The position numbers and the translations under genes are program-made. The notes beneath the pieces are model-generated. The model did not search any database. It worked only from the letters and a program-made list of their open reading frames with translations, and was not told the DNA's origin. A DNA stretch of 64,000 nt from positions 434,001-498,000 of the forward strand of contig JANEZZ010001898.1 in the NCBI GenBank assembly GCA_026122225.1. Direction: 5' to 3'. The stretch comes from Heloderma charlesbogerti. Lineage: Eukaryota; Chordata; Lepidosauria; Squamata; Helodermatidae. This document shows positions 23,423 to 36,407 of the stretch, piece after piece. The first letter of the stretch is position 1. Every line of letters begins with the position of its first letter.

Positions 23423-23945
23423 AGGAAGATGTCTCACACAGGCTGGTAATTTACAGCTTCACCTTGAAACTGTTCTGGCCACCTGCATGATCTCATCCTG
23501 TGAGATGAGAGAAGTTTTGCTTCCTCTGGTAAGGAATGCCCCCCTTCTCCTGAATGAGGAAAGGTGTGTGTGCTAACCTGTCAGCTCCTGAACTAGAGAG
23601 AGACACCTGTAAAATCCAGCAGACTGGTTTTGCTCTTTGGTCTTGCTCCAAGGGGGGAAATGTGCACTACCAGCCTGGAGAAAACTGTTGGTCCATGCAG
23701 TGGCATCTTGTGTATTGTGGTTGTGGGGACCCCAGTACACAGCCAGCTGTGACAAAGGCCTTAGATCAGCTGAAGGGAACGTGTGAGCTTTCTGTACATA
23801 TTCTTCTTGCTTCCATTTCTCACCAGCATGTAATCAATAAGATGTTGAACTGATCCATTTGTGACTTTATCTCACTTTGGCAACCCACAAATTTGGTTTG
23901 ACTGGGATCTGACAGGATCAGGACCCTCAAACTAAGACAAGGGCT
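23423..23945. other. Unassigned
   Basis: Sequence between the CR1 3' end and the RTE tail. No recognisable gene or repeat. Confidence 0.4.
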
Positions 23946-25171
23946 TTATTGTTGTTGTTTATTCGATCAGTCGCTTCCGACTCTTCGTGACTTCATGGAC
24001 CAGCCAACGCCAGAGCCTCCTGTCAGCTGTCGCCACCCCCAGCTCCCCCCGGGTAGGGTCTGTCACCTCCAGAATATCATCCATCCATCTTGCCCTTGGT
24101 CGGCCCCTCTTCCTTTTGCCTTCCACTTTCCCTAGCATCAGCATCTTCTCTAGGGTATCCTGTCTTCTCATTATGTGGCCAAAGTACTTCAGTTTTGCCT
24201 TTCATATCATTCCCTCAAGTGAGCAGTCTGGCTTTATTTCCTGGAGTATGAACTGGTTTGATCTTCTTGCAGTCCAAGGCACTCTCAGAATTTTCCTCCA
24301 GCACCACAGTTCAAAAGCATCAATCTTCCTTTGCTCAGCCTTCCTTATGGTCCAGCTCTCGCAGCCATAGGTTGCTACAGGGAATACCATTGCTTTAACT
24401 ATGCAGACCTTCGTTGTCAGTGTGATGTCTCTGCTCTTCAGTATTTTATCAAGATTTGTCATTGCTCTTCTCCCAAGTAAACGTCTTCTGATTTCCTGGC
24501 TGCAGTCAGCGTCTGCAGTCATCTTTGCGCCTAGAAAGACAAAGTCTGTCACGGCCTCCACGTTTTCTCCCTCTATTTGCCAGTTATCAATCAAGCTGGT
24601 TGCCATAATCTTGGTTTTTTTGAGGATTAACTGCAATCCAGCTTTTGCACTTTCTTCTTCCACCTTCGTCATGAGGTTCCTCAGCTCCTCCTCACTTTCA
24701 GCCATCAAAGTGGTATCATCTGCATATCTGAGACTGTTACTGTTTCTTCCAGCGATTTTAACTCCAGCCTTGGTTTCATCAAGCCCAGCATGTTGCATGA
24801 TGTGTTCTGCATACAGGTTGAATAGGTAGGGTGAGAGTATACAACCCTGCCGTACTCCTTTCCCAATCTTAAACCAGTCCATTGTTCCGTGGTCTGTTCT
24901 TACTGTTGCTACTTGGTTGTTATACAGATTCCTCAGGAGGCAGACAAGATGATTTGGTATCCCCATACCACCAAGAACTTGCCACAATTTGTTATGATCT
25001 ACACAGTCAAAGGCTTTAGAATAGTCAATAAAACAGAAATAAATGTTTTTCTGAAACTCCCTGGCTTTCTCCATTATCCAGCGGATATTGGCAATTTGGT
25101 CTGTAGTTCCTCTGCCTTTTCTAAACCCAGCTTGTACATCTGGCAATTCTCATTCCATGAATTGCTGGAGT
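23946..25171 (-). pseudogene. RTE-clade LINE, reverse transcriptase fragment
   Basis: Minus-strand frame 25146-24202 (315 codons). Motifs: DVQAGFRKGRGTTDQIANIR, CFIDYSKAFDCVDH (first catalytic Asp), GVRQGCILSPYLFN, LRYADDTTLMAES (catalytic Asp pair) and YGCESWTIRKAE. A TGA after GMI stops it, and the same frame resumes with KAKLKYFGHIMRRQDTLEKM to the C-terminus. The tail is (CAA)n-like. A probable TSD is AGACAAGGGCT / AGACAAGGCCT (about 23935-23945 and 25172-25182, one mismatch). It is related to BovB but clearly a different subfamily from the copy at 33446. It is 5' truncated inside the RT, with no endonuclease. Confidence 0.88.
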
Positions 25172-25182
25172 AGACAAGGCCT

Positions 25183-25773
25183 ACGAAAGAAAAAAAAAAG
25201 TGGCAACTCTACCAGACAGGAACATTTGTAGGAGACTCTAAGAAGGCTAGGACACACCCTGGGGAAAATTCAGGTATCTTTTCCTCTGGGACTTCCCCAT
25301 GATCACTATGAAAAGTCACCTTGAAAGTGTTCCTGATTTCTTAGCTATCTAGACATACGCTTAGAACGAGACTAGACCCAAAATTGTATTTAAAGTTTTA
25401 TGCACCATGATGGGTCGTGGGTGATAGTGGTGGCATTTACTGCTCTACCACAGGCAATGAAGCTCCTTGGGCTGGCCCTGCTGCTTGGTAGCACTTGGAG
25501 CCATCCATCCGGAAGCATCCCAGCCTGGAGTATCTCCCCAAAGAAAAATGGCTGCATCAAACTGAACAGGCACACAGCTGCAGAAACCAGTAGGTGGGGA
25601 TGGAGTTGAAGAAGCACTGTTTCTTCATGCGTGTATGTGTAAGAGACAGCGCTGCTGCTGCTACTTTCTCTGTGTGTATCTGTTTGTCGGATATGTTTGA
25701 GACTGGGACTAAAAGACCAAGGAAAAATATGGGTACAGGAAGCTTAAGGTGAACATTATATAAGATTTTAGAA
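25183..25773. other. Unassigned
   Basis: No recognisable gene. The short frames on both strands have no family resemblance. Confidence 0.4.
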
Positions 25774-26099
25774 CAGAGGTGGTGAGCAGAACCTCCCCGA
25801 ATGCCCTTCTTGTCCTCCCCGCACAGCAGATATGCTTGAGTTAAACCTGTCCTAGCCCTTTCCCCCCCAAGCTTAATTGCATTGCGGGGATTATTAGAGG
25901 GGGCTTCCAACCAGGGTGTGTATGTGAGAGAGAATGGGTATGTGTGAATGAGTGATGCTTATGAATGTGTATGCATATGAATGCATGTGGGCTTTGCCCT
26001 CATCCACTTTGGGCTTTGGCCCTTTCCAGGTACGTATCCCCTGGAAAGTTAGCGATTAGAAAATTTGGCCCTTGGGATGAAAAATGTTCCCCATCCCTG
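25774..26099. mobile_element. Small hAT-type MITE
   Basis: It starts CAGAGGTGGTGAGCAGAACC and ends GTTCCCCATCCCTG, an imperfect terminal inverted repeat of the CAGGGATGGGGAAC hAT kind. Flanks TTTTAGAA (25766-25773) and CTGTAGAA (26100-26107) agree at 6 of 8 positions, as expected of an aged 8-bp TSD. The interior is non-coding. Confidence 0.6.
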
Positions 26100-26193
26100 C
26101 TGTAGAATGAATTTACTGTTTTAAATTGTTGTGAACCACCCAGACAACTTTGGCTACTGGGTGGCATAGAAATGAAATAAATGAATAAATACA
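26100..26193 (+). mobile_element. L2-type LINE 3' end
   Basis: TTGTGAACCACCCAGACAAC...TACTGGGTGGCATAGAAATG followed by AAATAAATGAATAAATA is the L2-type 3' hairpin and tail. Confidence 0.65.
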
Positions 26194-29100
26194 TGGCATG
26201 GAAGTTAAGACAGGTACCTTAATTTCCAGTCCCCACACTTTGTGGTGCATGAATGAATTTGTGAGCACCTTTTCTTAAACCCAAGTGTTTTGTTGTTTTT
26301 AAATCCTTGTATAGGGTTATCAAATCTTAAGAATTTTATAAAATGATGAATTGTGTGGAGAAGGTGGAAATGGAAGTACATTTTCTCTTGCTCTCAAAAC
26401 AGTAGCACTGGCAGCCATCCAATGAAAATGATTGGCAGTAGATGCAGGACAAACAAAAGGAAACATTTCTTCACACAACAAATAATTAACATATGGGAGT
26501 TCTTGGCACATGATGTTCTGATGGCTACTAACACAAATGACTTTTAAAATATATTTTTTAATTCATAGAAGACATGTCTACCAGTAGCTGTTAACAACAC
26601 AAGGTCGTTTCTTTGTTTATGAAATATTTATAGCCCACCTTATCTGTGAGCTTAAATCAGTTTGATCAAAACCGTAGCTTCCACTACTTCCAACCAACTC
26701 ACACTCTAAGGCTGCAGTCATATACATGCTTACCTGAACACAGTAGAGGGCTTTTCCGGATGAAGATTTATTGAGGAATCACCATGGCGCATTCACTCAG
26801 TTTTCACAGGTGATGCAGATGACGTTATCATCTTTTTGTAATCTGCCCCTGTTTCCCCAATAATTCTCACAACTTTTTGCTTAGCCAGAAAATCCATTAA
26901 GGAGGGAAAGAGCAGAACAGCTGCATGTTTTCTAGGATGGATGGATAGAAAAATGCAGAATGGAAGCAGGGTGGGAGGAGTTGCAAGGACTATAAAGAAG
27001 GTAAAATAAAATGGTGTGAGACAGCTTTGTGATGGTGAGGCTTTCTTTTTACAAAGCAGGGAGAGGGGAAACTGCTCAGGGCTCTTTCACACGGAGCTTT
27101 TATCCTGCGATGGAGATTTCTCCTTCACAGACGTTTATGGGCTCTTTACATGACGTCATGATCATTCAAGGTGTCCCCTGCACTAAATGCCCTTTGTTCC
27201 ATTTTTAAGTAGATCGCAGATAAAATTACCCTGTTGTGTTCTGTTTGAGTTCCCTCTGTGAAAACAGGAAAAGCCGCAAGAAGAGGGATGAGATCAATGA
27301 AAGGTAATGGAAGATTCGGCTATGGGGAGGAGGGGGAAGGGGGAGAGGAAAAGGAAGTGCATGAAAAAGGGAGTCATTATGATCCTGCATTTAAAACAGA
27401 AGCAGAAAGCCCTGTTTTAAATGCTGGATTTAGGCTGGTGTAGAAATGCACTCAGTCTGCTCTCAGCTGCCCACCAGTTTGCCTCTTTTCTAGCAGCCAT
27501 GTTCACTGGGAAACTGAGCAGCAAATTAGCAGACATAAGAGAGCTATGTGCTCCATATTTCTAAATTCTGAAATACCACACTTCCAGTAAAAAATAAAAA
27601 TAGAGAAGTGGCGTGCGCCAGCATGTCACGCTCACCAACGGACATGACCAAAATGGAGAAAAGGTACTGTAGGAGGGGTACAGAGCAATGGGAGGGGCAA
27701 GGGGAGGGGCAGGGAAACGACACCTGGATACATTCTGTCTGTAGACACCCCACCCCCCTTGTGTAGATGTGAAATCTCACTATGCCCACCAAGAAAAAGG
27801 GGCTCACTGTGGATCGTGAGTTGCGCAACTGCAAGCAACAAAACCCATTGATACTGCCTAACCATAAAAAAGGGTTCCGTGTGTGTGTGTGGGGGGGGGG
27901 GAACAGTGGGATATACTTCTGAGAAAACATGCACAAGGTTATTCTGGACATAGTCGGTATGTGTGGCTTGAGGACACTCTGGAGAGACACTGCTAGTCAG
28001 TGTAGAAAATAATGGGTTTTATTTAAATAGTGTACATCTGCCAGCCACACCACTCCCCCCACCCTCCTCCATCTGCCCTGGAGTGTTAGGGGACCCTCCA
28101 GAGCATATTTTGTAGGGCGTAGGAGTTGCAGGCGGGGAAGGAGGGGAAGTTGCATTGCACAAGCACAAGTGTCATTGCACCATTCAATGTCGTGTGAGGT
28201 TGGATGGTCCTCACTTAATGAGATGGGCCAATGGTTTGATGGTATTAGTCACCTTCCTGTTTTCCTAAATGCAAAGCTGAACAAGGCAACAGAGCAAAGA
28301 TAGTTTTAAAGATGCTTCTTGAAAGAAGAAAGTATAGCACAGTGGAGCAGCTGAACTAGATGACCTTTAGTTTTATACAACAAGCCAGTGATTATATGAG
28401 TAGAGGAAAGAGACTATACAAGACTAAAGAGCAGGAGGGGTGTTTGATAATGGAAGAAGCTTCTTTTCACCTTAGCACATACATTTTCAAATGTGCAGGC
28501 ATAGTAAGAAATCTTAATCCACATTTATAATAAGCTTGGTGTGACCTATTACTGCATTTGTCAGGGGGTGATTAATATTCAAAGTTTGAGTTTAAATTTA
28601 TTCTTTCTGATTTGTGTGCATATTAGAAATTCACCTCCTGAAAATCCACTTCGCTGAATTTCCCCCCTATTCATTCATGTACAACTCCATTTTATTAGAA
28701 GCAGGTAAGCTGCTACCTTGGTCAGATAGATGATAAATCTACTGTGTAAAATTCACATCCTGGGCTGCTGAGTTCTTGGGATAAAGTAATAGTTTGTCTT
28801 TTCCTTTAGAGAAAAGGTAATGCTGATTCTAGGACCTACCGATTTACATCCTCCCCCACAAACAATACATATTTTTAATGGTCTGAGATTAGAGAAAAAT
28901 ATGAGAAATCAATCGATCCTTGGCTCTTGAGGGGAAAGGCTACAGAAAAAGGTGTCATTTAGAAGTGTTACATTTCATTTGTTTTATTTTTCCTCATGCA
29001 ATTTTATTTTATTTACAGGTAACCAAAATGGAGAATACACATACCAATAAAACAAGATCACTAAAGAAACAAAGAAACTCACTGATTATAATCCTCGGTA

Positions 29101-30365
29101 ATACCATGGTTATGCTTGTGGGACACCTAGAGTAAAGCAGTCTACGAAGAAGTTCACTATCAAATGAAAGATTGGATAGATAAGTTATATAGCATTTATA
29201 TAACTTAGAGTGTAGTCTTACAGGATTGACACTCATTACATGGAACATTCTGACTTTAGGAATCCTCCATCCATTAAAGTCCTGCTGGCAAGATCCAGGC
29301 AGGGTGGGAGAAATGACAGAGGTGTTTTTGTCTCCAGTTCCTCCTTAAATTAATTGTTAGATGAGCCTCTGAGCCCATCTGACTCCCCTATCTTGCTGTG
29401 GGTGGGGATGGATGGAGATTGAGATGCTGTGGTTCCAGCAGATCCACATCCTCTCTTCTCTCTGCCCACTGTTCTCCCCCCCACCGCAAATTCCCATTTC
29501 CTCCCCTCCCATGGTCACAACATTGACCTCATGAGAAGGAGGCACCATGAAACTTTCCACAACAGCTGGGAGGGGAAACACAATAAGGAGAATGTCATTG
29601 GAATCAGAAGCTATGCCAGATAAGGTATTTATTTAAATTAAAACATGTTCCCAGAAGGTCCCTGAAACTACAGTTTCCCTTCCCAAGAACAAAATGTATG
29701 CCATTTTAAGCTCCTTTTTGTATGTAGCAATTTTAAACCCTATTTCATTGCATGAATTTAGTTGTTAGTCTTGAATTCTTTATTTCAGCTAGTAAGATAA
29801 CATCATTTTGTAATTTGGAATTTGGGTGAGCAGATGGTAAACCTTTGTTGCACCGGGTACATATGAATTTTACACCTGCTAATACTTTTTAATATAAATT
29901 ATACATATTGAAACTATAGGGCAACTTACAGCATACCAACCATATGTCAAAATGAAGAATAAATGTTTTCCCCATGATAGGAAGAGGGGAAAAAACATTC
30001 TAGCCACCACCTGGTTTACTTTTGTTGCAAGATCTATCCACCCTCAGTATGTGGAGGTTTATTTATTCATTTAAATGTGAGATATCTCAATTTTACTGCA
30101 AGATGGATATCTTTGTTTTAATTTAAATACCTTTGAAAATGTCAAAAGATGATGAGCAGAACGATGGAGAGTGGGAACAGGGGAAGGACAGATGTCTGGA
30201 ACTGCCGGCCATCTATCTTGAGAGAAAAGAAAGAAAACGTTGTTAAATGAGGACTCTCAGTGCTGATCACATAGCACGCAGAATCAGTAAATGCAAAACA
30301 TGGTATCATTTTGCATTATATTGTATCTTCTTTTAAATATTTGTATTGTATTTTATATTTGTAAC
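26194..30365. other. Mostly unassigned sequence
   Basis: No gene is recognised. A palindromic ATGACGTCAT (a consensus cAMP-response element) lies at about 27149-27158. A TG/G run lies at about 27880-27901. The open frames here are short and without family resemblance. Confidence 0.4.
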
Positions 30366-30490
30366 TGTTCTGCGGCAGTTAAGTTTTCTAACTGTTTGTA
30401 ATCCACCCAGAGAACATTAGTTGCTGGGTGGATTAGAAATGTAGTAAATGAAATAATATTATTATGACAATTGAATCTTTGAATACAAAA
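30366..30490 (+). mobile_element. L2-type LINE 3' end
   Basis: TTTGTAATCCACCCAGAGAAC...TTGCTGGGTGGATTAGAAATG followed by an A/T-rich tail: the same 3' hairpin as at 26100-26193, more diverged. Confidence 0.55.
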
Positions 30491-33333
30491 AATTAAATAA
30501 AAATAAAAAAATGGACACAGGTATCTGCCCTGATGACTGGTTTTGACCATGGATACCTTGAATTTTTATCCTGCCTGTAATCCAGCATTCTACTATTCTA
30601 TTTGACTAGGTTTTATGATTGTAAAAAAGTAATACTTGGGGTGGAGTGATTACAGATTGCCCACTGTATCAAGCCTTGCCAGCTGACAATGGCTAGGGGA
30701 GAAGGTGGACTTTGTTTATTAGCCAGGGTTTGAGACTTTTAAAAAAGAACCCTTTTTCCTTTCAATTTAAACCAGTGGGAGGCTGGCACAGTTATGAGGC
30801 CTGTTCAGGGGGCCTAGGAATTTGAAAATCCATGGCTTCTACTTACATGACCCTAACATATGCCCCCAACAACCCCCTCACACACACAGAATGCCCTGTG
30901 CCCCCACACCCCGCCCACAGGACACTGATCACAATAGCAGATTTTTCTGCAACCTCATAGGGATGGCCTCCGAGGGAAGCACATCACCACAAAAGAGGAG
31001 CTGCACATCTATATATTTCATATGCTAATTTAAATATATAGAAGCAAATTTAGAAATGGTTACTATCATTTAAATAAAAATACAAGAACTTCACCATAAT
31101 GGGGAAGATTGTGACCTGTGTGTACCTGGTTAGTCTGCTCTCCAGGTGTTAACTGTTGACGGACAACCTCAAGGCCCCTCCTCTCTCTTCTTATGGCTCT
31201 TTATCTCTCAGCCGGACTTGGGCTGGACAAGCCTTCAAATGGAGGACAGTTCTCAGATGGCCCTTCAAACAGAAGACTGCCCTATATGCCATGTAGGCTT
31301 CCACCTGCAGACTCCCCTCTCTGCCCACAGAGAAGGACATTTTGCAGTATTCTATGGACCCTCAGTAGCAGCTCCCTATGGGAGCGCCGCAGAACTGTTT
31401 CCTTAGCTGCTTTATGCCATTTTGTAGGAAAGGGTAGGAAGAAATATTATTACATAAATACAATTTTCTTCAGTTGGACTTAAGTCACCATAGCATTGTT
31501 CTGGATTGTGAATTTTCCCTTGGCTACTTTCCTTTTGTCTACATTTAAAACTTCCACATTTTGATTAATGTAATTAGAATGTGATACTCTGACCCATTCA
31601 GAATTTGACAGCTGGATTCCAGTGGTATATATTTACAATTCAAATGTTTTATTTTGAACATTTTCAGTACTCAGAAGCACTATTCAAATTACGGCATCAT
31701 TTTCACATCGTCTTACAGAGTGGCTGTGTGAAAATCCTCACAATCCCTGATATAAAGCAATAGGAATCTATTGCTTTCATCAGACATGATTTGGGGTTCT
31801 TGTTTGTTCATTACAAGTAATCTAATCTGTACTTAGAAGTAATTGTGCTTAAAATGTGTAGATTCTGTTCTCCATTTTTGAAAGATCTAAGAGAAAACCT
31901 ATTTGTTCTGTTCTGTGTAACTACTGCTCAGCGATATCCCCTCAAGCTTCAAGATACCAATTACTTCCCATGTTGGGTCTAAATTGTTTGCATTTCTCAT
32001 TTTAAACAGCAGCCTAGTAGCACTACTCATTTAATTCCTTTTTGCTTCCATAATGCCTAATTGTAGCAAGTGACAATTGTGTGGCTTACTTGAAGTTATG
32101 TGGTGTAATGTGTTATCAGATCACTTTTGTCCTTAAAATGAAGAAGAAATCCTCCTTGACTTTCTACAGTAAACTGATTCCAGCTTTCTCACCATGACAT
32201 GAGTCAAAAGGACAAAAAGGTTCTTAGCTCTGGCATTTTTCTATTGATTTTCTTTCTCAGTTCTTTGAGTTTTCTTTTTCTTTTATTCTTTAACAGCTTT
32301 TTTATTCCATATGATAGATACGCAATCAGGCCCAGCTCTATATTTTACAGGCCCTGGTCAGGATGCTCTTGATGGGCTCCTCCTCAGTGGCCACCACCAC
32401 CTAAGTCCCTGTCAGTGCTCTGAAACTAACAGCCTTGGTCTCCCCTTCCCCTCCTTTGCCCAGTAGGCAGCCCAGTGGTGATCCATTACAGCACAGTTGC
32501 TGGCAGGTAAGGCCACTCATGCGAGTATGAGCTGCAACACCCCCTCTTTGCACACAAGTGCTGGGGCAGCCACCAGCCACCCCTTCACACTCACAAGTGG
32601 GCATACCCAGCAGTGGTGGCAGCATAATGGGCCAGGAAAGCAAGTATCCACTTTGTTCCTGCCGATTGCAGTGCAACTGTAGCTCACAACTACACTCACA
32701 AGTAAATGGGAGAGTGGTGGCTGGACTGGGGGCGGGGAAGTGGCAGCGAGTGCTGGGGCAGTCGAGGCATCAGTCCTAGTGGGACCTGCTGGGGCTCGTG
32801 GGATCACACAAGTGCCCCAGCATACCAGATGTTAACACCTGGCCTCCATGTAATCTTGGGTAATTGAAAGAAGCATTCTATGAGAGCAGAGAGTTATATA
32901 TGTTGTGAATCAAAATAGGCGTAGCTGCATATTAGAGAGAGGCCTCTGGTAGAAATCTACCCGTGGGTGCGAACCAATAAGCCCTCCAGTTGCCAATCCA
33001 CAGAAAAGAGGAGGGAGTGGAGGGAACAGTGGCTCTAGTGGGAGAGCTGGGATTGGGACTGATCCTTTCATATGGCTTCATCTCCTGGCAGTGGCTCTTT
33101 CTCTAAAACTAGGGTCATAAATCAAAACTGTTGTTTTTTGTGGGGGGAGGGGGATACAAATATTTAGGGTATTCATTTGAACTATTGTACTGTTCTGTAT
33201 GTTGGTCTGCCTTTGATCCCTCTGTGGCATCTACAGGTAGTTAATTAAACAAGGACTCATTACACTGTAGGACTGGATACACATTAAGGCAATGTTCCAT
33301 CACCCATCTTGACTCCTTGGCAAGGTATTGAGC
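30491..33333. other. Unassigned sequence
   Basis: No recognisable coding region or confident repeat boundary. 32330-33060 is more GC-rich, but its frames show no family resemblance. Confidence 0.4.
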
Positions 33334-33445
33334 ATTTATTTATTTACAATATGTATATATCACTCCATATCTAGAATGAATTTGGAGCAGTGAACACAAA
33401 AGTTAAAACAGTAAAATAATAAAAAGATTAAAACACCACATTACA
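33334..33445 (-). mobile_element. L2-type LINE 3' UTR and tail (outer part of split copy)
   Basis: Minus-strand reading gives a GTTTTAA-rich 3' UTR, a degraded GGAGTGATATA 3' hairpin and a TAAATAAATAAATG tail. BovB inserted just upstream and duplicated ATTACA. The rest of this L2 continues at 36408. Confidence 0.7.
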
Positions 33446-36407
33446 ATTGTTGTTGTTGTTGTTCAGTCGTTCAGTCGTGTCCGACTCTTCGTGACCCCAT
33501 GGACCATAGCACGCCAGGCCTTCCTGTCCTGCGTTCTCTCCCGGAGCGTGCTCAAGTTCATATTCATTGCATCCGTGATGCTATCTAGCCATCTCATCCT
33601 CTGCCGTCCCCTTCTCCTTTTGCCTTCAGTCTTTCCCAGCATCAGGGTCTTTTCCAGGGAGTTTTCTCTTCGCATTAGGTGGCCAAAATATTGGAGCTTC
33701 AGCTTCATTATCTGTCCTTCCAATGAGCACTCAGGGTTGATTTCCTTTAGGATGGACTGATTTGACCTCCTTGCAGTCCAGGGGACTCGTAAGAGTCTTC
33801 TCCAGCACCACAGTTCAAAAGCATCAATTCTTCGGCGCTCAGCCTTCCTTATAGTCCAGCTCTCACAGCCATACATTACTACTGGGAAAACCATAGCTTT
33901 GATTAGACGGACCTTTGTAGGCAAGGTGATGTCTCTGCTTCTTACTATGCTGTCTAGGTTGGCCATAGCTTTCCTCCCAAGGAGCAAGCGTCTTTGAATT
34001 TCATGGCTACAGTCACTGTCTGCGGTGATCTTGGAGCCCAAGAAAGTAAAATCTGTCACTGCTTCCATTTCTTCCCCTTCTATATGCCAGGAAGTGATGG
34101 GGCCAGATGCCATGATCTTCGTTTTTTTAATGTTGAGTTTCAAACCAGCTTTTGCACTCTCCTCTTTCACCCTCAACAAGAGGCTCTTGAGATCCTCTTC
34201 GCTTTCTGCCATTAGGGTGGTATCATCTGCATATCGGAGGTTGTTGATAATTCTCCCGGCAATCTTAATTCCAACCTCTGATTCATCCAACCCGGCATTT
34301 CTCATGATGTACTCTGCATATAAGTTAAATAAGCAGGGTGACAATATGCAGCCTTGTCGTACTCCTTTCCCAATTTTGAACCACTCGGTTGTTCCATGTG
34401 TGGTTCTCACTGTTGCTTCTTGACCCTCGTACAGGTTTCTCAGGAGACAGGTAAGGTGGTCTGGTACTCCCATCTCTTTAAGAATTTGCCACAGTTTGTT
34501 GTGATCCACACAATCAAAGGCTTTAGTGTAGTCAATGAAGCAGAAATAGACGTTTTTCTGGAATTCTCTTGCTTTCTCCATGATGCAGCGAATGTTGGCA
34601 ATTTGATCTCTAGTTCCTCTGCCTCTTCTAAACCCAGCTTGTACTTCCGGTAGTTCTCGGTTCGCATACTGCTGAAGCCTAGCTTGTAGGATTTTGAGCA
34701 TCACCTTGCTGGCATGTGAAATGAGCGCAATGGTGCGGTAGTTTGAACACTCTTTGGCGTTGCCCTTCTTTGGAATTGGAATGTAAACTGACCTTTTCCA
34801 GTCTTGTGGCCACTGTTGAGTGTTCCAGATTTGTTGGCATATTGAATGCAGCACTTTAACAGCATCATCTTCTAGGATTTTAAATAGCTCGGCTGGAATA
34901 CTGTCATCTCCGCTAGCTTTGTTGTTACTAATGCTTCCTAAGGCCCACTTGACTTCACTCTCTAGGATGTCCGGCTCAAGTTCAGTGACCGCACTATCAT
35001 GGCTATCAGGGACATTCAGATCTTTCCTGTATAGTTCTTCTGTGTATTCTTGCCACCTCTTCTTAATCTCATCTGCTTCTGTTAGGTCCCTGCCTTCTTT
35101 GTCCTTTATCATGCCCGTCTTGGCACAAAACGTTCCCTTGAGATCTCCAATTTTCTTGAAGAGATCTCTAGTCTTTCCCATTCTGTTGTTTTCCTCGATT
35201 TCTTTGCATTGTTCATTTAAGAAGGCCTTCTTGTCTCTCCTTGCTATTCTCTGGAACTCTGCATTCAGTTGGGTATATCTTCCCCTTTCTCCCTTGCTTT
35301 TCGCTTCCCTTCTTTCGTGAGCTACTTGTAAAGCCTCATCTGACAGCCACTTGGCTTTCTTACATTTCTTTTTCTTTGGGACGGATTTCGTTGCTGCCTC
35401 CTGAACAATGTTACGGACCTCCGTCCATAGTTCCTCAGGCACTCTGTCTATCAGGTCTAATCCCTGAAATCTATTCCTCACCTCCACTGTATATTCATCA
35501 GGGATATGATTGAGGTCATACCTGAACGGTTTAGTGGTTTTCCCGACGTTCTTCAATTTAAGCCGAAATTTTGCAAGAAGCAGCTCATGATCTGAGCCAC
35601 AGTCAGCTCCAGGTCTTGTTTTGACTGACTGTATGGAGCTTCTCCATCTTTGGCTGCAAAGGACATAATCAATCTTATTTCGATATTGACCATCTGGTGA
35701 CGTCCATGTGTAGAGTCGCCTCTTGTGCTGTTGGAAAAGAGTGTTTGCTATGATCAGCATGTTCTCTTGGCAAAACTCTATTAGCTTTTGTCCTGCTTCA
35801 TTTTGTACACCAAGGCCATGCCTGCCTGTTATCCCGGTGATTTCTTGACTTCCTACTTTAGCATTCCAATCCCCTATGATAAAGAGGACATCTTTTTTTG
35901 GTGTTAGTTCTAGAAGGTGTTGTAGGTCTTCATAGAACCGATCAACCTCAGCTTCTTCGGCCTCAGTGGTTGGGGCATAGACTTGAATTACTGTGATGTT
36001 GAATGGTTTGCCTTGGATTCGTACTGAGATCATTCTATCATTTTTAAGATTGTACCCCAGTACTGCTTTTCCCACCCTTTTGTTGACTATGAGTGCTACT
36101 CCATTTCTTCTAAGGGATTCTTGCCCACAATAGTAGATATGATGGTCACCTGAATTAAATTTGCCCATGCCTGTCCATTTTAGTTCGCTGATTCCCAAGA
36201 TGTCGATGTTCAATCTTGCCATCTCATGTTTGACCACCTCCAGCTTACCTTGATTCATTGATCTGACATTCCAGGTTCCTAAACAATATTGTTCTTTACA
36301 GCATCGGATTTTCTTTTCACCGCCAGACACATCCACAGCTGAGTGTCCTTTCGGGTTTGGCCCAGCCGCTTCACTCTTTCTGGTGCTACTTGGAAATACC
36401 CTCTGCA
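33446..36407 (-). mobile_element. BovB (RTE clade) LINE, nearly complete coding region
   Basis: It carries a 981-codon open frame (36408-33463, minus) and ends in (CAA)n. A 6-bp TSD, ATTACA, lies at 33440-33445 and 36408-36413. It is inserted in the 3' UTR of an L2 copy, whose sequence resumes on both sides. It is 5' truncated just upstream of the endonuclease domain; the longer BovB 5' region is visible elsewhere at 43148-43482. Confidence 0.92.

Noticed and set aside
33491..35513. Long plus-strand frames opposite BovB
   Set aside because: Antisense shadows of the intact minus-strand ORF.
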